From NCBI GenBank assembly GCA_004431415.1, contig QPMI01000288.1, positions 1 to 64,000 on the forward strand: a DNA stretch of 64,000 nt. The letters are read 5' to 3'. The position numbers were made by a program, and so were the translations under genes. Numbering within the stretch: position 1 is the first letter of the stretch; every line of letters starts with the position of its first letter. This document shows, piece by piece, positions 21,019 to 32,727 of this stretch. The notes under the pieces are model-generated. The model was not told the DNA's origin and searched no databases. It worked only from the letters and a program-made list of their open reading frames with translations. This DNA comes from Cyanophora paradoxa (taxonomy: Eukaryota; Glaucocystophyceae; Cyanophorales; Cyanophoraceae).

Positions 21019-24000
21019 TCAGGGTGCGGTGCGGGGGCGGGGGGGGGGGAGGGCGGGGCGGACGGCGGGGTCGGGGAGGGAGGCGAGGAGCGCCCCGAAG
21101 TCGACCTTGCGGCACGGCTTCCCCACGAAGCGCGCGAAGCCTGCCGCCCCGGCGCCCCCCTCGAGGCCGCCCCCGCCCTCTCCCGGAGCGGGCGGCGCGC
21201 ACCGGCCGCCTCGCACTTCTGGCGCGTCTGCTCCCCCGCGCACGCCGTCCAGGCGACCAGCACGGGCGCCGGCCGCCCGTGCCGCAGCGCGAGCAGCTGG
21301 ATCTGCGGGGGCCGGGGTGAGGGCGGCGCCGGGAGGCGGGTGGGCGCGGGGGCGGGCCTCGGAGGCGGCCTCGAGGCCCGTGAGGCGCGGCATCTGAAGG
21401 TCTGCGGCGGGGGCCGTCAGCGCGGGCGAGGGGGCGCTCGAGGCGGGGGGCACCGAGGATGACGAGGTCGTGCGGCGCCTCCTCCCGCAGCGCCGCCCGA
21501 AGCGCTCCACTGCGCCCCGTCCGCCCCGTCCCGCCCCGCTCGCCCCGCGAGGCGGCGCGGGGCGGCGCGGCGCGGGGGCGGACCGGCGTCGAGGCCGTCG
21601 CGGGCCTCCTCGACGGCGGCGACGCCGAGGCTCGCGAGGAGCTTCGAGGCGAGCATCCGGTTCACCTGCTCCCCAGCTCAGCGACCCGCGCCCCAGTGGC
21701 GGGCGCGAGGGGCCGGCGGGCGCGCCTGCTCGTCGTCCGCAAGCAGCACGCGGCACGCGTGGCGCGCCGGCGCCGGCGCAGGCGGCCCCTCCGCCCCCTC
21801 GCCACCGCCCGCCCCGCCCCGGGGCGCCAGGCGCGCCGGGGGCGGGGGCGAGGGCGAGGCGCCGCCGAGGGCGTCGCGGGGGCTCGAGGGGCTGCCGCTG
21901 CCGCCGAGGACGGCCGGGGAGGAGGGGCGGCGCCCGATGCGCCAGCCCCAGACGGCGGAGGCGCCCGAGGCGACGGTGCGCGCGTGCGGCTCGGCGGCCG
22001 AGGCGCGGCGCGGCTGCCGCGGCCCCGCCCCGCCTCCTCGCGCCCGGGGAAGACCTCGCCCGCCTCGCCAGGGCTCCCAGCGCCTCCCGGCTGCCCCGCC
22101 GCCCGCCAGGCCCGAGGCGGCGCCCTCGCCGGCCGCCCCAGCCCGCGCCCCCCGCAGGCGAGCCCAGCGAGCGGCGGGGCGGCGGCGGCGGCGGCCGGCA
22201 TCGTCGGAGCCGAGGCTGAGGCCGGCAGGCGCGGGGCGGAGGAGGCCCTCCCGAGCCGGGGGCCGGGGGAAGAGGCCGCCGGGGGCGAGCGGGGGCGCCT
22301 CCCTGGGCGGGTCGGGGCCGGGGCGGGGGCCTCCGGGTGGGGTGGCGGGCGGTGATGAGGGGCAGGAGGGCGGAGGCGGTGCGGGATGCGGCGGGGGCCC
22401 CGGCGCCTCCTCCACGCGAGCCACCCGCTCGCCGCGCGTCGGCGTGAGGGCGCCCGGCCCCAGCGCGAAGAGCGCCCCCGCCGAGGCGGCCGGGGCGGGG
22501 AGGGGCGAGGCGAGGGGCGACATGGCCGGCGTCGCCATGCAGGAGAGCGTGCTCGGGGGCGTGCGCGGCCCCGCCCCGGGGCCCGCGCACCGGAGCCGGC
22601 GGAGCCCGAGGCGGGGCGTGGGCGGCGGCGGCGTGGGCGGCGTGAAGGGCGTAGTTGCCCGAGCGGCCGCGGAGGCGCTCGGTGCACCAGAGGAGGCAGA
22701 CGCCGTCGCGGAAGGCCGCCCGCTCCTCCCCAGCGGCTCGAAGGGGCGCCGCATCGCCGAGGCGCCCCGGCCCAGCCGGCCCCGACGACTGCGCACGCGC
22801 GGGGTGAGGGCCGCAAGGCGAGAGCAGCGGGGCGCGGGCGCACGAGGGTGGATGAGGCCGGCGAGGGCGGCACGGGGGCCCCGCGCCCCCCGAGGCGCTC
22901 GAGATCGCCGGCGAGGCGCACGGCGGCTGCCCCGCGCGCGCGCGATCAGCGCCCCGCGCCCCGGCGGGGGAAAGCACCCTCTCTTATTGTCCTCGTGCGC
23001 TCTTGCGGGCCAAGAGGGAAAGGGGGCGAGTGTATGCGTGGAGGTGGAGGGCCGGGGCGGGTGGCGGGTGGCGGGGCGGGGCGGGGCGGACGCAGGCGCG
23101 GAAGGCGTCGAGGTGCTCGTCGGGGCCGGCGTCCTCCAGCGGCACCGTGCACGTGAACGTCGACCTGCCCCGCCTGAGGCCCCCAGCCGGGGGGGGGCCC
23201 GGGGGAGGCGCCGCCCCGCGCACCCCTGCCCGAGGACCGAGCGGACGTCGATGCGGCCGCCGAGCTCCCGCACGAGCCCGTCCACGATCGCCAGGCCCAG
23301 CCTGCCGCCCCGCCGCCTCGGCTCAGCCCGCCGCCACCCCGCCCTTGGCGCCGCCTGGCGGCGGGCAGCATCGCCAGGGGGCGCACCCCGTGCCCTTGTT
23401 CTTGTTAAGCATCACGTCGCCGAGCTGCGAGAAGCGCTGGAAGACTGCGCCGGAGGGCGGCGTGAGGCAAGGCAGAGTCGAGGGCCTTCCGGCGGCGCCG
23501 CGCGGCGGGGCGGGGCGGCCGCTCGCGCACGTTTGGGGGCGTCCTCGGGCGCGATGCCCCGCCCCGTGTCCGCCACCGCCAGCGAGAGCCAAAGGCGGCG
23601 CCGCCCGGGGGCCCGGCGGCAGGCGGGGGCGGGAGCGCGGGGGCGGGGCGCGGGCGGGGAGGAGGAAGGGGCGCGGGAGGCGACGGGCTCGGGGTCGAGG
23701 GAGCCGGAGGAGGGGCGGGAGGAGGCCTCGGGATGGTCGGCTGCCGCGAGGCGAACGAGGCCGCCCGCGAGCGCAGCGCCGCCGCCGAGAGCCGCGCCAG
23801 CCGCGCCACCGCCGCCCCCGCGCCGCCCCGCCCCGCCCCGCCCCCGCCCCGCTCTCGCCCTCGGCCTGGGGCCCGCGCTGGGGCCGCGCTCGGTGCGCAG
23901 GGCCGGTGACGAGGGCGCAGAGACGGCCTCGCGCCCGCCGCGCCCCTCGGCGCTGCCGGCGGCGGCCGGGGCGGGCGCGGGGCGGGTGGAGAGAGAGGGC

Positions 24001-26423
24001 GTGACGGGCTGCACGCGCGCGCGCGCGCGAGCGGCGTCAGTCGCGGGAGGAGCGCGGGGGGAGGAGGGGAGGGGGGAGGGGGGAGGGGGGGGGGGGGGGG
24101 GGGGGGGGCGGGGGTGCTCGGCGCGGGGCTCGCTCACCTGCCGGAGCGGGAGCGGGAGCGGTGCCGGGGCCGCCCGGCGCGCTGCCGCGCCTCCGAGCTC
24201 GACGAGGCGCGGCCGTCGGCCCCGGCCCCGGGCCCGGCCGGCTCCTCGGCGGGGCCCAGCGTCGCGGCCGCCCCGGCCTCCTCCTCCGTGCTGGCGACCC
24301 ACACGCGCATGCAGACCTCCCCCTCGCTCGTGAACTCTGCCGCGAGGCGCCGCTCGCGCACGCGGGGGGAGGGGGCGGGGCGGTGCGGCGCCGGGCGGGC
24401 GCACTGCAGGCGTTGGAGAGGAGGTTCATCAGGATCTGGCGGAGCTTGTGGGAATCGCCGACTGCCACTCTGCAGGCGGCGGGGGCGACCTGGCAGAGGG
24501 GACTGAGATCGCGCATGTGCAGCAGAGGGGGCTGCCACGGGGGCACTCACGAGGAGGCGCAGCGCCACCGGGCCGCCCATGAAGCGGCCCCAGAGCACGT
24601 CCATCAGGGAGCAGAGAAAGGGCACCAGCACGAAGCTGCGCGCGAGGCGAGCTCGCGGGGGGAGGCGGGCGGGGGCCGGGGGGCGGGGCGGGGCGAGGAG
24701 GCACCGCTCGGCGCGGACGCCGGCGGCCGCCCCGAACTGGATCTTTGCGAAATCTGGCCGGGGGGGGGGGGGGGGGGGGGGGCGTCTTGCGGGGGAGAAG
24801 AAGGGGAGGTGTGGGGAGGGGCGGACCGAGGAGGTCGTTGACGAGCTCGAGCATGCCGCTCGCCGCCGTCGCCATGATGTCCAGCAGCGAGCGCTGCCCC
24901 GCCCCGCCCCCGCACCCGTCACCACGCGAGCCGCGAGGGGCCCCCTCCGCCCGCGGCGCCTCGCCTGGTCGTCGGGCATGGGGTACTCGGACATCAGCTC
25001 GCTCATCCCGATGATCGCCGTCAGCGGCGTCCGCAGCTGCGCCCGCGGCGAGGCCGCCGCGCGTGTCGGGAGGAGGGAGAAGGGCGGGGCGGCGGGGCGG
25101 GGGAAGGGAGGGGGCGAGCGGGGGCGACCTCGTGGGTGATGTTTGCTTCGGGGGCGACGCCAAGGCGGGCGCTCAGAAGAAGCGGGGCACGCGGGGGCGG
25201 CGCGCGGCGCACCCGTGAAGCGGTCCTTGGCGTCAGCCGCCTCCCGGGCGTGCACCAGCGCCTCCAGCAGCCGCCGCTGGCTCTCCCGCACGAAGAAGGT
25301 GATCAGCTGCCGCCCCCCGCCCCTCAGCTGCCCCGCCCCGCCCGCCCCGCACCGCCCCCGCCGCACCCCCGTCGTCGCCACCGTCACGCCGTAGTTAGAC
25401 CAGACGCTGTGGGCGGGGTGAGGGGGCGGAGAGGGAGGGGCGTGAGGGGGCGAGGGGCGCCCGCACTTAAGCCAGCACAGGGGGTCCTCGATTTGGTGCG
25501 TCGCCCAGGCGACCCCCGCCGTGACCACCGCCCCGAAGATGCCCAGGTGGAGCCTGCCGCCGGCAGCGGGGCGAGGAGCTCAGCGAGGGCGGGGCCGGCC
25601 AGGCCGCAGCAGAGCCTGACGCCGCGCCGCACGAACGCACAGCGGGCAGCACATGGCGAGCATGAGGGACATCATCGAGATGTAGAAGACCTGCCGGCGG
25701 CTGGTCGGGGGCGGCGGGCGGCGCGGGCGGCGGGGGCCCGGGAGGGGGACCATCTCGAAGCTGCAGGCGCGGATCTGGGCGGCGGCGAGGCGGGCCTCGA
25801 GCTCGGGGCCGCCCCCGGCCGCCGCAAGGGACGCGGCGTTCGCGGCCGACGTCACCTCCCGCAGCGGCATCAGCGCCGCCGGCAGCGCCAGGATCTGACG
25901 CACCCGAGGCCCCCGCCCTCGCCTCGCTTCCCCGCGCCCCGCGGCGCTGCGCCGGGCGGGCTGGAGGCCGGGCGCACGCTGCAGGAGACCAGAATCGTGC
26001 AGACGTGGCGACCACCGCAGGACGCGTACGTGTACGCAACGAGGCAGATGGCGAGCTCCAGGGCTGATCTCCAGCCGGCTCCGTTGAAGGAGTAGATCCC
26101 CGCGAGCGCCCGCACCGAGATGGAGACGATGGAGATCTGGCGGCCGCGCGCGTGAGCTTCCGAGCTAAAAGCTTCAGCCCGAGCCGCCCGCGGCGCGCAC
26201 GGCAATCATCGTCCTGCTCGGGGCGGCAGGGGCAAGATCAGCGGGTCAGAGAGAGCGGCGGGGGCGGGCCGGCGGGGGGCTTTTCCGGGAACCTGGTCAG
26301 CTTCTTCTGTAGGTCGGCCATCGGGTCATCCACGAGATCGCCGCCGCCGGCGAAAAGGTCACCGACAGCCCCGATGACGGGAAAGCGCCGTCGGGGCCGA
26401 AGCGGCGGGGCGGTAGGCGGCAT
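21019..26423 (-). CDS. Membrane-bound hybrid histidine kinase (HisKA, HATPase, receiver)
   Basis: The ATG is at 26423 and the stop at 21019-21021. Order on the protein: about 60 soluble residues (MADLQKKLTRFPEKPP), then several hydrophobic segments (SALELAICLVAYTYASC, VFYISMMSLMLAMCC, and a stretch ending VTAGVAWATHQIEDPL) as sensor region. A linker helix LITFFVRESQRRLLEALVHA follows, then HisKA with the H-box ANITHE joined by splicing to LRTPLTAIIGMSEL. The HATPase has N-box KLRQILMNLLSNAC, G1 DTGRGIAPED, F-box FQRFSQLGD, and G2 running into GLAIVDGLVRELGGRIDV. The receiver has VLLADDEQ, the phospho-acceptor in VILD-LQMPRLTGLEA, and the conserved Lys in FVGKPCRKVD. All catalytic residues are present, so it should autophosphorylate His and pass phosphate to its own Asp. 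The ligand is unknown; three or more helices upstream of HisKA suggest membrane sensing. Over ten introns are needed. It stands alone, without a visible phosphotransfer partner. Confidence 0.9.
24085..24108 (-). repeat. 24-base G run (sense-strand C run) in a kinase-gene intron
   Basis: It is one of several 23-29 base homopolymers; others lie at 24760-24782, 56701-56723 and, as C, 32697-32725. Each is C on the sense strand of the gene it interrupts and falls in an inferred intron. The exact length may be unreliable. Confidence 0.8.
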
Positions 26424-27221
26424 TGCTCAGCTGCTCGATTGACGCGTGCGTGTCGATAGTCACCGGGATTAGCCTGCTGCTCCCACGTTCAGCTCCGAAG
26501 CTCAGTCGACATCGCTGTTGCTCGTCAACACACACTTTAGCTAAGCCTGGCGGCGCACTAGCCAGCCGTAGTTGATCATCGGTCGCGGTCGCGCAACCGA
26601 CACTCCGGGATTCTTTGAGGAACTTTTGCCAAGTTGACGCGCATGTATACGCGATCGATCGCAGACGTAGACGGGCCTAGGCGCCCTGCAGTAGGCGGTT
26701 AACGCGTATTGCAAATTGCGGATCTGCGCTGAAGTGCTGCTGTTATTCTCTCGCGGAGGTAACCGTGCCCGCTCCAACCCCCCCAGCCAACCTAAACGTA
26801 CCCCTTCAAGCCCGTCGATTTTCGATCGGATCGGAGCAGTTACACACGAGCGTCGGCCGCACGTATACATTAGTGGCGCGCGCGCCGGCGCGAACGCTGG
26901 CGATGGGCGTAATCCGGTCGTTCTACACCTTCAGCGCCTTGCGCGGCCGGTCGACCTGCCTGCGGCTCAAGTATGACTTCCCCAGTGCGTGCCTTTAAGT
27001 AGAGTCACTCCCCGCGCAACGTCACGGACGATCTCGATGTTCTACGTTCGCCCCGAGCGGCGCGGCAGCGCGCGTAGGCAGGAAAGCAAGTTTAGTTGCG
27101 TCTTAGCTTCGCCTGAACGTGCCCGGGGTCGGGTCATCCACGGCCTGAAAGCCGGCGCTGTTGACTTCCTCCGTCGCGTCCAGGGGCAGACGCACATAGA
27201 GAGTTCCTGCGGAGACGGCGG
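26424..27221. other. Divergent intergenic region, kinase / Sir2 promoters
   Basis: About 800 bp between divergent starts, with no recognised exon. Base composition is more balanced than in the genes. Both core promoters must lie here, but no TATA box or other clear element stands out. Confidence 0.5.
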
Positions 27222-29404
27222 ATGCACGATTTCCGGCCTCCCGCGGCGCTGAGGTGCCGGCGTTGGCGCCGCCGCCGCTCGCGCCGGCTCGCGTTCAATT
27301 CGCGGCGGTGACGCGAGCGCAGCGCGGAGGGCCGGCACGCGGTGCTCGACGGCGACGTCTCGGTCCACGGCCTCGTGAAGAAGATCAGGCGCGCTCGGGG
27401 CCGGCCGGGCGCCGGCGCCGCCCCGGCCACTGCGCTGACTCGCCACTGATCCACCGAGTGGCGGGGCCAGGGCCGGCAAGGTCCGCAGGATCGTCGTGCT
27501 CTCGGGGGCCGGGGTCTCCACCGCCGCCGGCATACCAGGTTCCCCACCCCCGATGGCCTACCACCTCTCAGAGTCTCTCGCCCAGCTCGTCTTGGGCTGA
27601 CCCCCCCCTCGCCCCGCCCCGCAGACTTCCGGTCCCCGGGGTGAGCGTTCGCCTGCGACGGGAGGGGTGCCTAGGTAGCCCGCCCGGTGAGCCGCCGCGC
27701 AGATCCGGCCTCTACGACAACCTGCACAAGTACGACCTCCCTGAGCCCGAGGTCGGCATACCGCCGGCCCCCTCCGCCCTTTACTCCCGTGACAACGGCC
27801 GCAGGCGATTTTTGGTGCGGGCCCGGGGTGCCCGCACACGGGGCCCCCGCCAGGCCGGGGCTCAAGCGCTTGAACTCACAGATCTGAACTACTTCCGCGC
27901 GCGACCGGAGCCCTTCTTTGCTCTTGCCAAGGACCTTTACCCCGGCAATTATATAGTGAGCACGGGCGCTCCCTTCTTGGCGTCTGCCCTCCCTCCCCCC
28001 CCTCCCCCCCGCTCCCCCACCTCCACCCCCCCTCCCCCTCCGTGGCCCTTGGCTTCGCGTTCGCAGCGCCGACTCTCGCGCAGCCGACGACGAGCCACTA
28101 CTTCGTTCGCCTGCTCGCGGAGAAGGTGCGGAGAGGCGCGGGGCGGCGGCAGGGGCGCCGACGGGCGAGGGCCGGGCGTGCAGGGCCTGCTCCTCCGGAA
28201 CTACACGCAGAACATCGACACCCTCGAGCGAGTCGCAGGTGCCCCGCGCCCCTCCCCCTGCCCCCTTCCCCACCCTCCCCCCTTCCCCCCTTCCCTCCCC
28301 GCCCACCCCCGTGGTCGCGGTGGGCGACAAGGGATCGAGCCGGAGCTGCTCGTGGAGGCGCACGGGTCCTTCGCCGGCGCCCGCTGCATCGACTGCCGCC
28401 TCCCCTACGACACCGAGTTCATGCGCGGTGCCCCCTCCCCTCCTCTCCCACCCGCCGCCCCCTCGCTGATCGCGGGGCGCAGCGGAGGTGATGGCGGGGA
28501 AGATCCCACGCTGCCCGGACTGCAAGGGTGCGCCCCAGGCCACCGCGCCGCCCCGTGCGCCCCGCCTCGCCTGACCCCCGCTGCCGTCTGCAGGCTTGGC
28601 GAAGCCGTCGATCGGTGCGGGCGGGCGGGGGGCCCCGGGGCGGGGCGCGGGGCGCGTGCCCCTCCAACGCGCCTCGCGCAGTTTTCTTCGGCGAGGGGCT
28701 GCCCCCGCGCTTCTTCCAGCTCTGCGACAAGGTGCCCCGCCCCCCTGCACGCCGCCTTGCCCCGCCCTCGGCCCCCTTCCAAGGCGGCGCAGGACCTAGC
28801 CGAGTGCGACTGCCTCCTCGTCATGGGCACCTCCCTGCAGGTGCCTTCGGGCTCCCCGGCCCCGCGGCGCGCCTCACGTCGCCTCCGAGCCGCCTCCTCT
28901 CTCCCCGTCGCAGGTCATGCCCGTGGCGGAGCTCCCCGCGCGCTGCTCGCCCTACGCCCCGCGCCTCCTCGTCAACCGCGAGACCGTCGGCACCCTCGCC
29001 CAAATCCCAGGTTCGATTCCCCCCGCGCCCCGCTTTCTTCGGGGCGTCGACGTGCGCGCGCGCCGCAGACGGCTTCCGCTTCGGGATGGCGGACAACTAC
29101 CGCGACGTGCGCATGATGGGCTCCACCGACGACTGCGTCCGAAAGCGCGCCGTACCCTGCCCCATCTTCCTCCGCATTCACCTGGCCGATACCCCTGGGC
29201 CCCACCTCAGGCTCTGCCACATGCTCGGCTGGGACGAGGACCTCGACGACGTGCGCGTGGCCCGGCCCCCGCGGAGCCTGAAGGGCACCCAATATACATA
29301 TTTTCTAGCGTTTGTCGGTTTGACTTTCCCCTCCGTTGCAGGTTATCGAGCGTGGCAGGCGTGAGGCGAAGAAGAACGCGCACCACCTCCGGGGCGAAAG
29401 TTAG
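27222..29404 (+). CDS. Sir2-family NAD-dependent protein deacylase, class I (SIRT2-like)
   Basis: The ATG at 27222 opens a 32-nt exon (MHDFRPPAAL) spliced over 27254-27322 to VLDGDVSVHGLVKKIR. The conserved core is KVRRIVVLSGAGVSTAAGIP joined to DFRSPGSGLYDNLHKYDLPE, then LNYFRARPEPFFALAKDLYP and TSHYFVRLLAEKG. Catalytic motifs are TQNIDTLERVAG, general-base His in EAHGSFAGA, zinc Cys pairs CIDC and CPDC, VFFGEGLPPRF, MGTSLQV and LLVNRE. The C-terminal exon VIERGRREAKKNAHHL ends at TAG 29402-29404. Every Sir2 signature residue is present, so an active NAD+-dependent deacetylase of nucleus or cytosol is expected. YDNLHKYDLPEPE and LYPGNY place it with SIRT2/Hst2-type class I enzymes. About 11 short introns are inferred. 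No targeting signal is visible. Confidence 0.93.
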
Positions 29405-29763
29405 GCCAGGCGGAGAGCGCACACCGCTGGGACACGCGTGTGGCCATCAAGCTCCCTGGCCGCAATGCCGTCCCGTAAGCCCCACTGGGCCAGCGGCAAT
29501 CTCACTTCTTTCAAACTTACACGCCTGTACATATTAGCCGCGCCCAGCGATATTCGATGATCATGATTTCATGTTAAAATGACATTATCTCCAATGCACG
29601 TAGCAGCAATATCCCGATCGGCGCCGGCATTATACCTATAGCTTAGTACTAGTATGTCCGGGATCAGCGCGCGGATCCCGCGGCCGGAGTAGTCGCGCCG
29701 CGGATCCGGAAAGGGTACGATTTACACTTCGTTCGCCGGTTCGCCCCGACCTCTGGCAGCCCC
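29405..29763. other. Intergenic gap after Sir2
   Basis: This 359-bp stretch is partly AT-rich (29520-29650). It holds no recognised coding motif and presumably carries the Sir2 3' UTR and the promoter of the next gene. Confidence 0.45.
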
Positions 29764-32420
29764 GTAGCTGGTACAGCTGAAGAAAGAGAAGCTGGCGACG
29801 CGCAGTACCGTACACGAGCGACTCCAGGCCAGGCTCGCGAAGAAGCAAGGGCGTCAAGATGGCGCCGTCGTCCGGCGGGATGCAAGGGCGCACGACCCGC
29901 TTGTGAACAGCGTCATAGCGGAGACCGGGCTTTCCGGCTTTGACGCGAGCTCCGGTGACCGTCGCCGGCTTGCATGGGACGTCGGCCACGGCGTGGCCAG
30001 CCCGTTCGGCGTTCCGCGACTGAGCGGAGCGATCGAAGACGATCAGCTTTCTGTGTTCTTTCGTTCTCTCACCCCCGAGGAGCGCGCGAGGCTCCTCCGC
30101 ATCGACCGCAATGTCCGCGTCCCGCCACGGCAGTACAGCGCCTTTCGTATTGACGCGCGGTCGCGCAGGCCCTGCAGCGTGAGCTGCATGTCCCAAGGGA
30201 CCTCACGAATGCCGCGTTCTATGCGCTGGAGACGAACCACTCGTACGGAACCAAGCCGGACGTAGTGCCGCCGCCTACCGTTCACAGCACCCTCGCGAAC
30301 CTCAACGGCCTGCACTTCTACATCGAGCATGAGGAGGTTGAAGTCGAGGGAGAAGGAATGCGGACGGTGGGAGAGTACGGGATCCATCAGCGCCGCATGC
30401 TGGACGACACGCGCACGCAGCCCGGCCTCTCCCGCGTGAACGCCATGCCGCACATCAAGGTTGTGAGCGATTTGGCGAATCCCTTTTCGAGCGTCTTCAT
30501 GACAAAGCACTACGAGCGGCCGGTGCGGAGGAGCCAGCGGGACAGCAAGGACAACAGGCCGGAGGTCCCCGGCGAAGTGGAGCCTGCCTTCACGTACAGG
30601 AAGGGCTGGGACGCGCGCGACATGGTCTTCAAGCTGCGACTCTTTGTGAACGCGACGGGGACGACTCCAGAAGCGCGCGGGGGCGACGCGGAGAGGAGTT
30701 CCAAAGAGGAGCGGGCGGCGGAGCGGCCGCTGCTGCTCCTGCACGACCCGCTGTTGCCCCACGACCCGCCGCACCTCCTCGCTGAGTGGCAGTTCTCCCA
30801 GTCCGAGCTTCTGCTCGCCCTCGAGGCTATTCCCACCGAGCAGGCATGCCTGCCGGCCCCGCGCCGCCGCCAACGCGGCCCTGGCCCTGACCCCCGCGTG
30901 TACGCGCGCAGTACCAGTTTCCGAACAGCGTCTGCGTGCACCCGCCCTTCCAGCAGTCCTCCTCGGACATCTGCTCCTCGTTCTTCGCGGGGGTCACCTG
31001 CGCGGGCGGCTTGGGTGAGGACGAACCGCACTTCCAGGTTCCTTTGCGCGCCGTGCGATTCCACCGCACCGCACCGCCGGCCAACACCCGCCACAGGTCC
31101 ATCAGGAGTCCGTCTCCGGCGGCTCCAAGCTCGTCCTGAAGCGGCTCGAGGCGCGCCCCCTCCCGCCCCGCTCCTCTCCTTCTCTTCCTTACGTCTGGCG
31201 CAGTTCTGCATCCGCTGGGCTGACCTGGACCCGCATATCTCCTTCGAGCGGGCGGAGCGGATCCCCTCTTCTTCTTCCTCCTCGCCCCTCGACGGCCCCG
31301 GCCTCAACATCGGGGTGTGCCGCCGCCGCTCCCGAAGCCCCCGCCAGCCCGCCCCGCGCGAACAGCGCCGGCAGCAGGCGACGCTTTCGGGGCTGGAGGA
31401 GCAGCTGCTGCTGACGCGGGACGGGAAGCGGGAGCTGGCGATGCTGACGGCGGAGTCGAGCACGGTGCAGGGGGCGACGCTGGTCGACCTGAGGAGGGCG
31501 GCCGAGATGTTCCGGCCCCTCCAGAGCCAGCTCGACGGCCTCATTGCCAAGCAGGTCTCCTGCGCGCCGCCCGCCCCGCCCCCGCCCCGCCCCCCGCCCC
31601 GGCGCCCACGCCCCGCCGGCGCGCGCAGGCGCCCTCTTCAAACCCCGCCACGGTTGGCATCACCACGAACGGCCTGAGCCTCTTTGACGTGCGCCCGCCC
31701 GGCGCCCGCCGCTTCCGCTTCCCCGCCCCGCCGCCCGAGACGCCCCGGGGGCAGCCCAAAGCGATGGACCTCGTTGGGACCGAGTTCGCCGACAACGAAC
31801 GGAGGTGCGGCCCCGTCGCCCGAGCCCTCCGACGCCCGTACCCCGGACCGAACCGGGGCACCCGCAGGGCGCTTGATGCGTGGAGGCAACTGCGGCGCCT
31901 CAAGTCGAAGCTGGAGACAGCAGACTCGTGCGCGCAACGCCTCGCCTCGCGAAGGTGCCGGCCGGCGGGCCCCGACTCGCGGTCGCGGGGGTGCAGGGAC
32001 CTGGCCCTGGTGGAGGATGACCTCGGGGAGCGGGACGAGTCGGGGGAGGAGCAAGGCGCCGACGGGGCGGGGAGGAGGGTGCGACATCCTCCCTCCCCCC
32101 CCCCCTTCCCCTCCCCCCGCGGGCCTGAGCGCCGGGGCGGGGCAGTTCGACCCGGACTTCTACGGGCTGGAATCCCTTCTGGCCAAGGCCCGCAGGTCCC
32201 CCTCCATGTCCCGCTTCCGCAAGGGCCCGCCCGCCCCCGCCCCCCCCCTCCCCCCCCCTCCCCCCCCCCCCCCCGCCCCCCTCGGCGCCGGCCCCTGAGG
32301 CTCCTCCGCCCGCCAGCCTTCGACCAGCGAGTCCTCAAGCAGCTCATCGACACACGCGACCAGAAGCTCCTGGTGCGCCGCGCGTCCCCGCACCGCCCCC
32401 GGAGGGCGGGTACCGGCATC
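29764..32420 (+). CDS. Unrecognised protein, charged and partly coiled-coil; may be 5' part of next gene
   Basis: A long run of less repetitive coding sequence opens with LKKEKLATRSTVHERLQARL and LTPEERARLLRIDRNV. A well-conserved-looking exon of several hundred bases (about 30180-30840) carries FYALETNHSYGTKPDVVP, LANLNGLHFYIEHEEVEVEG, MPHIKVVSDLANPFSSVFMT and FTYRKGWDARDMVFKLRLF. Further exons give FPNSVCVHPPFQQSSSDICS, FCIRWADLDPHISFERAERI, LEEQLLLTRDGKRELAMLT and LRRAAEMFRPLQSQLDGLIA. I could not assign a family. The non-repetitive amino-acid use and aromatic residues suggest real folded domains. The start codon is uncertain (candidate ATG 29863 has a stop soon after, so splicing would be needed). 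Reading frame seems to carry on across 32.4 kb into the following coiled coil, so both may be one gene. Confidence 0.5.
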
Positions 32421-32695
32421 TCGTGCAGGAGAGGTTGATGGCGAGGGGCTGACGGCTGCGGGGGCAGTTGGAGGGGCACGACCCGCGCAACCCCGACGAG
32501 TTCGGCACGCACCCGCAGGAGAAGGCGCGCCCGCCGCCCGCGAGGCGCCGGGGCCGGGGGCGGGGCGGGGGTGTGAGGGCGGGGCGGGGCAGCACCGGGT
32601 GGCGGCGCGCGAGGTCGTGGAGCGCCTCAAAGCGGACGTCGACGGCGCCCTTAACGCCTTCCAGAGTGCGCCCCGCCGCGCGCGGCGACCGCCCC

Positions 32696-32727
<32 letters not shown>

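Noticed and set aside
29005-29025. GGTTCGATTCC, a perfect tRNA B box
   Set aside because: It is the donor side of a Sir2 intron (CCCAG followed by GTTCGATT) with conserved exons on both sides; no tRNA fold surrounds it.
29636-30196. Minus-strand 186-residue frame opposite the unrecognised gene
   Set aside because: It has no motif and lies opposite a plus-strand frame with better composition that continues into conserved-looking exons.
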